This document shows positions 25,949 through 35,093 of a DNA stretch of 64,000 bases, piece after piece. The stretch comes from an uncultured bacterium (GTDB lineage: Bacteria > Cyanobacteriota > Vampirovibrionia > Gastranaerophilales > Gastranaerophilaceae), in the NCBI GenBank assembly GCA_902763805.1, contig CACWTN010000002.1:111191-175190 (forward strand), read 5' to 3'. Each line of letters begins with the position of its first letter. Positions within the stretch are counted from its first letter, which is position 1. The notes under the pieces are model-generated. The model saw only the letters and a program-made list of their open reading frames with translations, did no database searches and was not told the DNA's origin. The position numbers and the translations under genes were made by a program.

Positions 25949-26016
25949 TCTAAACTCCTTTATAGTGCTAATTATAATTTGTTTATGTTGTTCTGTCAAA
26001 TGGTTGACATGTGAAC

Positions 26017-26841
26017 TTATATTAATATTATCGTAACAGCTCCGGTTATCATAACAACAGAGGCAATAAGTTTGCGCTTTAACCCTTTTTCTTTAAATAT
26101 GTTTACTCCAAGAAATACGCTAAGAAGTGTTGAAAGTTGAAACAGAGCCAGAGCGTATGAAACATTAATTTTCGAAAAAACGTAGTTTGTTGAATATTGC
26201 ATAATTGCAACCGATAAAATCAATAATCCGAGATATTTTACTGATGGCAGCTTCAGATTATGCTTCGACGATATTAAAAACAGTGCGGAAAATATTAACC
26301 CTGATATTGCCCACAGAGCAAATGAGGTCGGAATATTTGTGAGTAAAATTATTTTTTTTATAAAAATTGCTTCGCTTCCTGAAAATATAAGTGCCAAAAC
26401 TCTGTAAAAAACGGCTTTTTTGTTACTAATGCCACCTGCGTACAAAATATAAGTTCCGATTATTATCAAGCCAATCCCACACACAGCAGAGAGTGACGGA
26501 ATTTCATTAAGGTATATAAATCCTATTATCATGGCAACTATAGGCTTATATGAATTAATTGGTGCAAGTGAAGAAAGTTCGCCGAGCGATAATGCTTTTA
26601 TAATATAATAATTTCCCAGTGCGCCCAGTATACCCATTACGAAAAAGTTTATCAGCAACAAAGTGCTTATATTAATGCTGAAAAACGGAAATAAACAAAA
26701 GCTAAGAATTGAAAGTCCCAAATATGTGTAAAAATTGACAACAGAAGGGGGATTTCCATCGTTAGTCAGGACTTTCTGAAAAACATTCAGGTAAGAATTT
26801 GATATTATTCTTGTCGTAACACCTGTTAATACATAAATCAT
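26017..26841 (-). CDS. EamA/DMT-superfamily transporter
   Basis: 274 residues with about ten membrane helices in two EamA halves. GALGNYYIIKALSLGELSSLAPINSYKPIVAMIIGFIYLNE is the typical end of the first half and YSTNYVFSKINVSYALALFQLSTLLSVFLGVNIFKEKGL the matching end of the second. Drug/metabolite transporters move small metabolites; the substrate cannot be told. A palindrome 34-51 bases upstream of its start may be an operator. Confidence 0.85.
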   Translation of the reverse strand: MIYVLTGVTTRIISNSYLNVFQKVLTNDGNPPSVVNFYTYLGLSILSFCLFPFFSINISTLLLINFFVMGILGALGNYYIIKALSLGELSSLAPINSYKPIVAMIIGFIYLNEIPSLSAVCGIGLIIIGTYILYAGGISNKKAVFYRVLALIFSGSEAIFIKKIILLTNIPTSFALWAISGLIFSALFLISSKHNLKLPSVKYLGLLILSVAIMQYSTNYVFSKINVSYALALFQLSTLLSVFLGVNIFKEKGLKRKLIASVVMITGAVTIILI

Positions 26842-26874
26842 AAATTAATCTTATCACAATTTACTAAACAATAT

Positions 26875-26892
26875 GTATAAACACGTTTATAC
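26875..26892. promoter_or_regulatory. Palindrome, candidate operator
   Basis: GTATAAAC-AC-GTTTATAC: perfect 8-bp inverted repeats with a 2-base centre, in the 5' region of the transporter gene and before the small frame at 26948. No U-run follows on either strand, so it is not a terminator. Looks like a dimeric regulator site; regulator unknown. Confidence 0.45.
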
Positions 26893-26947
26893 CAAAACAA
26901 TGCTTTTCGGTAATTTGTGCAGACAGGATTAATGCAACCATATAGTT

Positions 26948-27103
26948 ATGAGTTTATACGGCTTTTTCAGATTACTAAACTACAAAATTAAGCAGTACGA
27001 AAAAACTGCTTCAAACCCTTTTGACCGCAGGTTTAAAAACTACCCTGTGACATTAATATGGATTGAAGATAGTAATATTTTGAATGACAAGAAAGAATTA
27101 TAG
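26948..27103 (+). CDS. Possible 51-residue small protein
   Basis: ATG at 26948 to TAG at 27101: MSLYGFFRLLNYKIKQYEK at the start, aromatic and basic, ending DSNILNDKKEL. Spacing to any ribosome site is poor (no GGAG). It fills most of an otherwise empty 256-base spacer and overlaps the last 6 bases of glgC on the other strand. Composition looks protein-like, but conservation would be needed to support it. Confidence 0.35.
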   Translation: MSLYGFFRLLNYKIKQYEKTASNPFDRRFKNYPVTLIWIEDSNILNDKKEL

Positions 27104-28333
27104 ATGCGCATTCTTTGGTACAACGGTTACTCCACCTTCAGAAACGTAGAAACCTCTTGCAATATCTGCTTCTCTGTTTACGCCGATTTTAGTATTAGGC
27201 GGAATATCAACGTTTTTGTCTATAATAGCCTTTCTGATTATTGAGTATCTGCCGACATTAACATTTTCCATCAAAATACTGTCAGAAACGGAAGAATAAC
27301 TGTTTATTCTTACTTCAGGCGACAGAACACATCTTGATATCGTACCGCCTGATACAATACAGCCTTCCGATACCATTGAGTTTGTTGCCATACCGACACG
27401 GTCGCCTTCTTCCCAGATAAACTTTGCCGGAGGATAATTATAATTAAAAGTTCTTAACGGCCATTCTTTTGAATAAATATTAAGTTCAGGCTGGTATTCC
27501 AATAAATCCATATTAGCCTGCCAGTATGCATCAATACATCCTACATCTCTCCAGTAGCCTTTTTCTTTGTCAGTCATTCCCGGGAAGGTGTTGTCACTGA
27601 AGTTATAGATGTAAACTCTTTTACCCTGGTTTAAAAGCATAGGTATTACATTTTTGCCAAAGTCATGATTAGATTCTTCTATTTTTGCATCTTCATTAAG
27701 TGCATTTACAAGTATATCTTTGTTAAAAATATAATTTCCCATAGATGCAAGACACATTTTTGGGTTATTAGGCATTGCTTTCGGAGCTTTTTTGGGTTTT
27801 TCCACAAAGCCTGTTAATTTCCAGTTTTCATCAACTTCTATGATTCCGAATTCGTGCGCTTCCTCTATCGGAATAGGAATAGCCGATATTGTTAAATCTG
27901 CTTCTTTTTGCTTGTGATATTTGAGCATTTGATAAACATCCATCTTATAAATGTGGTCGCCTCCAAATACACAAACGTAATCAGGATTTTCGTCGTGGAT
28001 ATGAAAAATATTCTGATATACGGCATCTGCCGTTCCTCTGTACCATGAGCCGCCCGTTCTCATCTGTGCGGGAACAAGATCAATGTACTGATTAAGAAAA
28101 GGCGATAACTGCCATCCTTTGGATATATGTCTGTTTAGCGAATCTGATTTATATTGGGTCAGAACCTTAATTTTAAAGAAACCTGAGTTAATAAAATTGT
28201 TCAGAACAAAATCAATAATTCTGTATCTTCCGCCGAACGGAACTGCGGGTTTTGCTCTGTCCTGAGTCAGCGGATGCAGTCTTTTCCCTTCTCCGCCTGC
28301 TAAAATCATTACCAAAGTATCATCAATAGACAT
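27098..28333 (-). CDS. glgC: Glucose-1-phosphate adenylyltransferase
   Basis: 411 residues. Nucleotidyltransferase domain with LAGGEGKRLHPLTQDRAKPAVPFGG, GTADAVYQN, FGGDHIYKMD, FVEKPKKAP and ASMGNYIF; C-terminal left-handed beta-helix with hexapeptide repeats from about 300. It makes ADP-glucose for glycogen and is usually controlled by 3-phosphoglycerate or fructose bisphosphate. Glycogen synthase and branching enzyme are not in the window. It diverges from lysA. Confidence 0.96.
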   Translation of the reverse strand: MSIDDTLVMILAGGEGKRLHPLTQDRAKPAVPFGGRYRIIDFVLNNFINSGFFKIKVLTQYKSDSLNRHISKGWQLSPFLNQYIDLVPAQMRTGGSWYRGTADAVYQNIFHIHDENPDYVCVFGGDHIYKMDVYQMLKYHKQKEADLTISAIPIPIEEAHEFGIIEVDENWKLTGFVEKPKKAPKAMPNNPKMCLASMGNYIFNKDILVNALNEDAKIEESNHDFGKNVIPMLLNQGKRVYIYNFSDNTFPGMTDKEKGYWRDVGCIDAYWQANMDLLEYQPELNIYSKEWPLRTFNYNYPPAKFIWEEGDRVGMATNSMVSEGCIVSGGTISRCVLSPEVRINSYSSVSDSILMENVNVGRYSIIRKAIIDKNVDIPPNTKIGVNREADIARGFYVSEGGVTVVPKNAHL

Positions 28334-28400
28334 ATAAACGCTTCTCCTATACCATACAATTTATTGTATCAAATTTATTCGAATAATGAAATAATTAATT

Positions 28401-28423
28401 AGAATAATTTTACCGATTATTCT
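28401..28423. promoter_or_regulatory. Inverted repeat between glgC and lysA
   Basis: AGAATAAT (28401-28408) and ATTATTCT (28416-28423) with a 7-base centre, between divergent genes. Could be an operator for either gene. A likely extended -10 for lysA (TGATACAAT, 28450-28458) lies downstream. Confidence 0.35.
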
Positions 28424-28493
28424 GACGAATTTCGATTAAATTTATTTTTTGATACAATATAAATGATAACAAATAAGCAGAGGAATGCAGAGA

Positions 28494-29822
28494 ATGAGTG
28501 TAAATCAATTCTTAAAACCGATAACAACAGAAGTAAATGAAAAAGGTCATATAAGCATCGGCGGTTGTGATTTGGCTGATTTAGCAAAAAAATACGGTAC
28601 TCCATTGTACGTTTTGGACGAAGAAACGCTGAGAGGCATCTGTCGTGATTATAAAAATGCCTTCAAGGATTATCCGAATATAAAAATGATGTATGCATCA
28701 AAAGCGCTTTGTACTTCTGCCGTAGTAAGAATTTTGGATGAAGAAGGTTTTGGTTTTGATACTGTGTCATCGGGCGAAATTTACACTGTTTATAAATCGG
28801 GCGTTGACATGTCTAAAGTGCTTTTTAACGGAAATAATAAGACAAGAAAAGAAATTGAACTTGCGCTTGATTTGAAGGTTGGGCGATTCTCTGTTGATAA
28901 TTTTTATGAGGCGGAGTTATTAAATCAAATTGCGGAAGAAAAGGACTTAAATGTTGATATTTTGCTTAGATTAACTCCTGGGATTGAATGTCATACCCAC
29001 GAATACATCCAAACGGGACAAATTGATTCAAAATTTGGTTTTGATTTAACTCAGGTGGATGAGATTACGGATTTAATAGTTAATAAATACAAAAATCTCA
29101 AATTAAAAGGTGTTCACGCACATATAGGTTCTCAGATTTTTGAACTTAAATCTTTTGCGGATGAAGTCGAAATACTGATAAAAGAGATTGAAAGAATTAA
29201 TAAAAAATTCAACCTGAAGCTTGATGAGATGAATATTGGCGGAGGATTAGGCGTAAAATACACAGAAGAAGACTGTCCGCCTGATGTTAAGGATTTGGCA
29301 GACGTTATTACGGAAGCTATGCATAAGCACTCCGTTGAAATTCCCGTAATTTATCTTGAACCGGGAAGAAGCATAATATCAACTGCAGGAGTTACTCTGT
29401 ATACTGTAGGAAGCTCCAAAACTGTAAATATCGACAGCAAAATTAAACGTTATGTTTCCGTTGACGGCGGGATGGCTGATAACCCGAGACCCAGTATGTA
29501 TCAGGCTGAATACCTTGCAGAAGGGGTAAATGTTTCAGCTCTTTCAAACCGGGTAAAAGAAAAGGTGACAATTGCCGGACGTTATTGTGAAAGCGGCGAT
29601 ATAATTATCAACGAAATAGAACTTCCGAAACCGCAGGCAGGAGATGTTCTATGCGTTTACAACACAGGTGCATACAATTATTCTATGGCATCTAATTATA
29701 ACAGGGTGGAAAAACCGGCAATGGTACTTGTAAAATCTGCACAATCTGATATTATAGTAAATAGAGAGAGTCTTGAAGATTTAATCTTGCACGATAATAT
29801 CCCTGATAGGTTGAGAAAATAA
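28494..29822 (+). CDS. lysA: Diaminopimelate decarboxylase
   Basis: 442 residues from the ATG at 28494, with AGAGGA 9 bases upstream; the ATG three codons earlier is too close to that site. PLP lysine in MMYASKALCT, then DTVSSGEIYTV, GVHAHIGSQIF, EMNIGGGLGVKY, YLEPGRSI, and the C-terminal GRYCESGDIIINE with its conserved Cys and the GAYNYSMASNYN block. Last step of lysine synthesis from meso-DAP, which also feeds peptidoglycan. The stop overlaps the cdaA start (TAATG). Confidence 0.96.
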   Translation: MSVNQFLKPITTEVNEKGHISIGGCDLADLAKKYGTPLYVLDEETLRGICRDYKNAFKDYPNIKMMYASKALCTSAVVRILDEEGFGFDTVSSGEIYTVYKSGVDMSKVLFNGNNKTRKEIELALDLKVGRFSVDNFYEAELLNQIAEEKDLNVDILLRLTPGIECHTHEYIQTGQIDSKFGFDLTQVDEITDLIVNKYKNLKLKGVHAHIGSQIFELKSFADEVEILIKEIERINKKFNLKLDEMNIGGGLGVKYTEEDCPPDVKDLADVITEAMHKHSVEIPVIYLEPGRSIISTAGVTLYTVGSSKTVNIDSKIKRYVSVDGGMADNPRPSMYQAEYLAEGVNVSALSNRVKEKVTIAGRYCESGDIIINEIELPKPQAGDVLCVYNTGAYNYSMASNYNRVEKPAMVLVKSAQSDIIVNRESLEDLILHDNIPDRLRK

Positions 29823-30709
29823 TGACAGATACTATTATTGCAGTTATACAAAGCATCTTAGGCAGCCTCAAATGGTCGCTTACCTGGGTTAACGTAATTG
29901 AGATACTCATTATTGCAGGGACTTTGTTTCTTTTTTACAGGAAATTTATTAAAAACACCCAATCCGAAAAGCTTGTAAAAGGCTTGTTTATCCTTATTTT
30001 TATGTGGATAATGAGCGAAGTTTTGACTCTCATTAACCTTACGATTCTCGGACTTTTCGTAAAAGGTCTTGTAATGGTTATATCTCTGAGTTTAATCGTT
30101 ATATTTCAGCCAGAACTCAGACGTTTTCTGGGGTATCTCGGACAGCCGGGTTTTATAGGAAAAACACTTTTTTCAAAAAATGTAACTACTGTTAACGATG
30201 CTGAAATTGATGTTATAAAAGAAATTATTGAATCGGTAAAATATCTTACAAAAACAAAGACGGGCGCGCTGATTGTGTTTAACAGAGGTTTAACCTCAGG
30301 TGCGTACTCGGATGTAGGAACAAAAATTGATGCTTTAATATCTACTGAGCTTATTTTGACTATATTCCATCCTAACACTCCTCTTCACGACGGTGCTATG
30401 GTTATTGAAGGAAATAAAATCTTGTCGGCAGGTGTGCTTTTACCGCTTACGGAAGACCCTAAACTGAGCTGGAAATACGGTACAAGACACAGAGCTGCAA
30501 TAGGTATGTCAGAAGTTTCTGATGCTGCTTGTCTTGTTGTTTCGGAAGAAACCGGAGATGTTTCGATTTGTATGGATGGTATGCTCAAAAAATACGAAGA
30601 TTTGAAAACTTTAAAAGAAGACCTTGAATCTATTCTGGGTTTAAAGAAAAATATTGAAGAAATAGATGCAAAACACAAAAATCTGCTTGATGTATTCCGC
30701 GGTAAGTAG
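29822..30709 (+). CDS. cdaA: Diadenylate cyclase CdaA
   Basis: 295 residues. Two or three N-terminal membrane helices (about 24-39, 52-72, 74-95), a coiled linker, then the DAC domain: FHPNTPLHDGAMVI with DGA at 190-192, and GTRHRAAIG with RHR at 222-224. It condenses two ATP into c-di-AMP, which controls osmolyte and potassium transport and wall balance. Coupled to lysA by a one-base overlap; CdaR (its YbbR-domain regulator) and GlmM, often next to cdaA, are absent. Followed by a YitT protein after 44 bases. Confidence 0.95.
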   Translation: MTDTIIAVIQSILGSLKWSLTWVNVIEILIIAGTLFLFYRKFIKNTQSEKLVKGLFILIFMWIMSEVLTLINLTILGLFVKGLVMVISLSLIVIFQPELRRFLGYLGQPGFIGKTLFSKNVTTVNDAEIDVIKEIIESVKYLTKTKTGALIVFNRGLTSGAYSDVGTKIDALISTELILTIFHPNTPLHDGAMVIEGNKILSAGVLLPLTEDPKLSWKYGTRHRAAIGMSEVSDAACLVVSEETGDVSICMDGMLKKYEDLKTLKEDLESILGLKKNIEEIDAKHKNLLDVFRGK

Positions 30710-30753
30710 TTTGCATAAAACGTCTCTAAACAGACTTTTGAGAGGAATGAAAA

Positions 30754-31641
30754 ATGTTTTTTCACAGAAAAAAAATTGAGCCGAAAAAAAAGACAAAGGC
30801 TGAACTTGTCAAGGAATATTTATCCAGAGCGTTATTCATAACAATAGGTGCATTTATTACGGCTGCGGCTCTCGAAACATTTTTACTTCCTAACAATATC
30901 ATTGACGGCGGTGTAATCGGTATTTCAATGATGGTCCACTATATTACAAAATGGAACTTAGGTCTGCTTATTTTTTGCATAAACATACCGTTTATACTTC
31001 TTGCACTCAGAAAATTGGGAATAAAATTTATTTTACAGACACTGTTTGCAACAGGTATGCTCGCTATAGCAACAAACGTATTCCATGGATTTCACGTTAC
31101 CGAAGACTTAATCCTTTCCGCTATTTTCGGTGGTATCATTTTAGGATTCGGTGTCGGCTGTATTCTTAGAAATAACGCATCTTTAGACGGCACGGAAATG
31201 CTTTCAATTACTATTTCAAAAAAACTCGGAATACTGTCTGTCGGTGAACTTTTAATGATAATTAACCTGTTTATATATACGGGCGCAGGATTTTTGTTAG
31301 GCTGGGACAGAGCGTTGTATTCCATTCTGACATATTATATTGCCTCAAAAGTAATTGATGCCGTAATTGAAGGACTTGATAAATCAAAATCTGTAAGAAT
31401 TGTATCCGAATACCACAGAGAAATCGGTGATGCAATTATGAAAGAACTTGATACCAGTGTGACTTATGTAAGAACTTTGGGCGGGTATTCAAGACAGGAA
31501 AAAATATTAACCTATTGCGTCGTTAATAAGTTTGAAATGCCAAAACTTAAAGATGTGGTGCATTCACTCGACCCGAAAGCGTTTATTGTAACAGAAGATG
31601 TTCACGAAGTTGAAGGAGTTCGTGTAAAACACAAACGCTAA
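30754..31641 (+). CDS. YitT-family membrane protein (DUF161/DUF2179)
   Basis: 295 residues. Five membrane helices with GAFITAAALETFLLPNNIIDGGVIGISMM, FGGIILGFGVGCILRNNASLDGTEML, and a cytoplasmic C-terminal DUF2179 domain (from about 205: RIVSEYHREIGDAIMKEL ... VTYVRTLGGYSRQEK). Function unknown; the soluble domain has a PII-like fold in solved relatives, suggesting ligand sensing. GAGAGGAA precedes the ATG. Likely in one message with lysA and cdaA. Confidence 0.9.
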   Translation: MFFHRKKIEPKKKTKAELVKEYLSRALFITIGAFITAAALETFLLPNNIIDGGVIGISMMVHYITKWNLGLLIFCINIPFILLALRKLGIKFILQTLFATGMLAIATNVFHGFHVTEDLILSAIFGGIILGFGVGCILRNNASLDGTEMLSITISKKLGILSVGELLMIINLFIYTGAGFLLGWDRALYSILTYYIASKVIDAVIEGLDKSKSVRIVSEYHREIGDAIMKELDTSVTYVRTLGGYSRQEKILTYCVVNKFEMPKLKDVVHSLDPKAFIVTEDVHEVEGVRVKHKR

Positions 31642-31645
31642 CCTC

Positions 31646-31674
31646 TTGATGAATTTGGGTTTTGTTGTTATCAT
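31646..31674 (+). promoter_or_regulatory. Promoter of the second small tagged protein
   Basis: TTGATG (31646-31651), 17 bases, TATCAT (31669-31674). Similar in sequence and layout to the promoter at 13357-13385. Confidence 0.5.
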
Positions 31675-31695
31675 GTGGGCAAAAGGAGTGTGTGT

Positions 31696-31998
31696 ATGCG
31701 AGTTAGTTCTATTTGTGTTAATAATTATTTTTCAAGAACCTATCAACCTAAAAAAACAGTAAATCATGAAGTAAATTTTAACGGAAAACACTCTTGCGCA
31801 AAACTGTTGGGCGGAACTTTTGCAGGTTTGGGCACTCTCGGTGCTCTTGGAGGTATTGCAATTATGACGGGCGGAGTTTCCCTGATACCAACGCTGATAT
31901 ACGGGGCTTGCTGCGGCGGTGCAGGTGCTGCTTTGGGTCATGTTATAGACAGGGGCGCAGATAAATATGATAAAGAATCTAAGAACAGTAAAGCATAG
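31696..31998 (+). CDS. Small 'FNG'-tagged hydrophobic protein, paralogue of 13443
   Basis: 100 residues from the ATG at 31696, preceded by AAAAGGAG and a GTGTGT stretch like that before its paralogue. N-terminus MRVSSICVNNYF, tag VNFNGK near residue 28, then Gly-rich hydrophobic segments (LLGGTFAGLGTLGALGGIAIMTGG, then LIYGACCGGAGAALG) and a charged tail. The same plan as the protein at 13443-13760. Function unknown; probably membrane-associated. Converges with nadC. Confidence 0.72.
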   Translation: MRVSSICVNNYFSRTYQPKKTVNHEVNFNGKHSCAKLLGGTFAGLGTLGALGGIAIMTGGVSLIPTLIYGACCGGAGAALGHVIDRGADKYDKESKNSKA

Positions 31999-32003
31999 CT
32001 GAT

Positions 32004-32834
32004 TTACATATCCAGACCTAAATCAAGCGTCGGAGCCTTTGCTACGATTGCACTTGAGGATATTATATCAACTCCTGTTGATGCAATCTCCCTTACTGTT
32101 GCAAGATTAACATTTCCGCTTGCTTCGACAATGGCTTTGCCGCTGATAAGTTTTACGCATTCGCTCATTTGTTCATTTGTCATATTATCAAGCATTATTA
32201 TATCAACACCGCAGGAGAGCGCTTCTTTTACCTGTTCAATGGTATCACATTCGACTTCTATTTTATGAGCGTGAGAAATATTTTTCTTTAATCTGTTTAC
32301 AGCGTTTGTAAGCGAACCTGAAAACTTAATATGATTATCTTTTATCATCGCACAGTCCGATAGGTTAAATCTGTGTAAAGCACCTCCGCCCATTTTTACC
32401 GAATATTTTTCAAACGCTCTGAACAGAGGGGTTGTTTTTCTTGTATCAACGATTTTTGCTTTGTATTCACCTATGGCTTTTTGATATTTATTAGTTTCGG
32501 TAGCTATGCCGCTCATCCTCTGAACATAGTTGAGGGCAGTTCGTTCTCCCATAAGAATATATCGTGCCGAACCTTTTATATCTGCAATTTTGTCACCTTT
32601 TTTAATTTCATCACCATCTTTAAAATAGAATTTTATATCTATTTTGTCTGACAAAACTTTAAACACTGTTTCAAAGACGTCCCTTCCGCAAAAAATTCCG
32701 TCAACACGGGTATTAAGAGTGCAGGACATTGTATCGTCTTCGTCAGTAAGATAGTCGGTTGTTATATCTCCAAAGCCTATATCTTCCTGTAATGCTTGTT
32801 TTACATGTTCTTCTATGAAAAATTTATTTAACAT
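32004..32834 (-). CDS. nadC: Nicotinate-nucleotide pyrophosphorylase (carboxylating)
   Basis: 276 residues. QEDIGFGDITTDYL at the start, ALNYVQRMSGIAT, VDTRKTTPLFRAFEKYSVKMGGGALHRFNLSD, IMLDNM and VEASGNV are all standard QPRTase blocks. It converts quinolinate and PRPP to nicotinate mononucleotide in de novo NAD synthesis. The gene starts 11 bases before the nadB stop, so the pair is coupled. nadA is not in the window. Confidence 0.96.
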   Translation of the reverse strand: MLNKFFIEEHVKQALQEDIGFGDITTDYLTDEDDTMSCTLNTRVDGIFCGRDVFETVFKVLSDKIDIKFYFKDGDEIKKGDKIADIKGSARYILMGERTALNYVQRMSGIATETNKYQKAIGEYKAKIVDTRKTTPLFRAFEKYSVKMGGGALHRFNLSDCAMIKDNHIKFSGSLTNAVNRLKKNISHAHKIEVECDTIEQVKEALSCGVDIIMLDNMTNEQMSECVKLISGKAIVEASGNVNLATVREIASTGVDIISSSAIVAKAPTLDLGLDM

Positions 32835-34446
32835 AAGATAAACCCTTCTTACTTAATTTATCAATATTTGAATGAAAAGCTTCAGGCAAAGTCTGAGTAT
32901 AATCACTTCTGCAATGCGCACCTCTGGACTCTTTTCTTTCCAATGCACTCTCAATAATTATAGATGCTACGGTCAGCATATTTCTGTATTCATATTCGCC
33001 CTGATTTAAACATTTTCTCTGACGTTTAAAATCGTTCTTAAGTTTTTCAACTTCTTTTTGTGCAGTAATTAAACCAGCCTCATTTCTTATAATACCGACA
33101 TAATTCCACATTATATCTTTTAATTTTGATTTGAGAACCGTATAATCATACTCTTTGCCTTTAACAGAGCGGTTATAAACATCTATCATTTTCTTAATGC
33201 CTTCGTCTATAATCTTTGGAGTGTCAAGATTAGTAAAAGACAAATAGTCTGCAAGTTCATACGCACATACAACACATTCAAGCAGAGAATTGCTTGCAAG
33301 CCTGTTTGCGCCATGAAGTCCTGTACAGGCAGTTTCTCCTATCGCATAAAGTCCTTTTATTGATGTTCTTCCTTCAACATCAGCCTTTATTCCTCCCATT
33401 GTATAATGAGCTGCAGGAGCTACAGGTATAGGTCTTTTTGCCATATCAATTCCGTTTTCTTTACAACGGCCTGATATTGTCGGAAAACGCTTCATAATTT
33501 TATCCAACCCTATTATTGACGCATTAAGAAATACGTTATTTGTTTTTTCAAGCGACATTTCTTTAAAAATAGCTCTTGTTACAACATCTCTGGGTGCGAG
33601 TTCACGTTTATCACTGTATTTTGACATAAACTCCTCACCGTTTTTGTTGATAAGTTTTGCACCTTCACCTCTAACGGCTTCCGAGATAAGAAATCTGTTT
33701 TTGCTGTCGGGACTGATTGCGAGCGCTGTTGGATGGAATTGAATGAACTCCATATCCTCAATCTCAGCTCCTGCTTCGTAAGCAAGTGCTATTCCGTCAC
33801 CTGTTGCACCGTCGGGGTTCGTTGTATATTTGTATACCTGACCTGCTCCGCCTGTTGCAAGGATTACTGCAGAGGAATAGACTATCTCATGCTCGCCTGT
33901 CTGTTCATTATAAATAATAACACCTTTACATTCCTTGTTTGAGGATATTAAAAGCTCTACAGCCATAGAGTTTTCCATTATCTGAATGGTGTCATTGTTT
34001 TTTACCGCACGTACAAGAGCTTCTGTTATGCCTTTACCTGTCGCATCTCCGCCTGAATGAAGAATTCTTCTTACGCTGTGAGCGGCTTCCAGTGTAAAAG
34101 TTAAATTTCCTTTATCATCTTTATCAAACTCAACACCGTTTGTTATCAAATCATTTAATACCGCATCAGATGCCGAAGAAATTTCTTCCGTAACTTTTTC
34201 GTCGCTAAGACCGGCACCTGCTTTAAGAGTATCTTTTATGTGCAGATTAATATTGTCATCAGGGTTTTGATGAACAACACCAACTATACCTCCCTGAGCG
34301 TAACGAGAGTTACTTGCACCCAGTACTGATTTTGAAACCAAAAGAACACCTTCGGGCAGGTTTATTTGCTGCGCTATCTTTAATGATGCGTATAATCCGG
34401 CTGCTCCGCTGCCTATTACTACTACAGAATATTCAGAGTATTTCAT
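32824..34446 (-). CDS. nadB: L-aspartate oxidase
   Basis: 540 residues. FAD-binding VVIGSGAAGLYASLKIA at the N-terminus, SRYAQGGI, the substrate cap domain, EFIQFHPTAL, SEAVRGEGAKLIN, GLYAIGETACTGLHGANRLASNSLLE and the helical C-terminal domain with the RGAHCRSDY block. It oxidises aspartate to iminoaspartate for NadA. First gene of nadB-nadC; the second repeat array lies upstream of its start. Confidence 0.96.
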   Translation of the reverse strand: MKYSEYSVVVIGSGAAGLYASLKIAQQINLPEGVLLVSKSVLGASNSRYAQGGIVGVVHQNPDDNINLHIKDTLKAGAGLSDEKVTEEISSASDAVLNDLITNGVEFDKDDKGNLTFTLEAAHSVRRILHSGGDATGKGITEALVRAVKNNDTIQIMENSMAVELLISSNKECKGVIIYNEQTGEHEIVYSSAVILATGGAGQVYKYTTNPDGATGDGIALAYEAGAEIEDMEFIQFHPTALAISPDSKNRFLISEAVRGEGAKLINKNGEEFMSKYSDKRELAPRDVVTRAIFKEMSLEKTNNVFLNASIIGLDKIMKRFPTISGRCKENGIDMAKRPIPVAPAAHYTMGGIKADVEGRTSIKGLYAIGETACTGLHGANRLASNSLLECVVCAYELADYLSFTNLDTPKIIDEGIKKMIDVYNRSVKGKEYDYTVLKSKLKDIMWNYVGIIRNEAGLITAQKEVEKLKNDFKRQRKCLNQGEYEYRNMLTVASIIIESALERKESRGAHCRSDYTQTLPEAFHSNIDKLSKKGLSYVK

Positions 34447-34560
34447 TTTCCTCCCTGCGGTTCTTATTTATATTCTAATATAAACAGGATTAGAAAGATA
34501 TTAAATATAAGTAAAGATTTTGGGGGTAAATTTGTGATAACATGCTTAAAACTTTATTCG

Positions 34561-34946
34561 CTCACTTCAGCCTGCGCCCGTATTGCATTTTGCTTCACAC
34601 TCCGTTGTCGTTCACTTTATTTTGCTTGCGCAAAATTGTCGTTCACTCCACTCCGGCTCCTTCGGCGTTCCGTTCACTTTCGCTCACTTCAGCCTACGCC
34701 TGTATTGCATTTTGCTTCACACTCCGTTGCAGTTCACTTTATTTTGCTTACGCAAAATTGTCGTTCACTCCACTCCGTGCTCCTTCGGCGTTCCGTTCAC
34801 TTTCGCTCACTTCAGCCTACGCCCGAATTGCATTTTGCTTCACACTCCGTTGTCGTTCACTTTATTTTGCTTACGCAAAATTGTCGTTCACTCAACTCCG
34901 TGCTCCTTCGGCGTTCCGTTCGCATTCGCTCACTTCAGCCTACGCA
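34561..34946. repeat. 122-123-bp tandem repeat (three units plus a partial one)
   Basis: CTCACTTCAGCCT occurs at 34561, 34683, 34806 and 34929, giving periods of 122, 123 and 123. The fourth copy stops at CCTACGCAAAATGC, the same breakpoint as the array at 21424. Half of each unit (TTCGGCGTTCCGTTCAC through CATTTTGCTTCACACTCCG) is shared with that array; the other half differs and carries the hairpin TTTTGC-TTAC-GCAAAA. All three plus frames are open across it, a by-product of a repeat lacking stops. Spacer 34447-35252 otherwise holds a candidate RNA and the VKOR promoter. Confidence 0.92.
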
Positions 34947-34952
34947 AAATGC

Positions 34953-35093
34953 AAAAAAAAAGCTATGAACTTTTTATCGTGCATAGCTGTTGATTAGGGA
35001 TATGTGTATCGTCGTTTTTTAAGGAGTATAGTTATATATTAGCAATCTACTCTTAAAATTAAATCATCAATTTAGATGATTTTTGTAATAATT
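34953..35093 (-). ncRNA. Candidate small RNA (about 140 nt)
   Basis: On the minus strand a promoter TTGAAG (35127-35122), 16 bases, TAAAAT (35105-35100) faces left. The predicted transcript has no open frame of note, contains the hairpin AAATCATC-TAAATT-GATGATTT (around 35061-35084), a GAGTA/TACTC pairing, and ends in AGCTATG ... CATAGCT (34988-34961) followed by nine T. Promoter, structures and terminator in series with no ORF suggest an RNA gene. No known family was recognised. Confidence 0.35.

Noticed and set aside
21424..34946. Possible CRISPR arrays
   Set aside because: Units are about 121 bp and directly adjoin; there are no short repeats with unique spacers and no cas genes.
34534..34997. 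Three overlapping plus-strand open frames of 136-151 codons
   Set aside because: They are all by-products of the 122-123-bp repeat, which lacks stops in every frame; no ribosome site, and the same peptide phrases recur in different frames.
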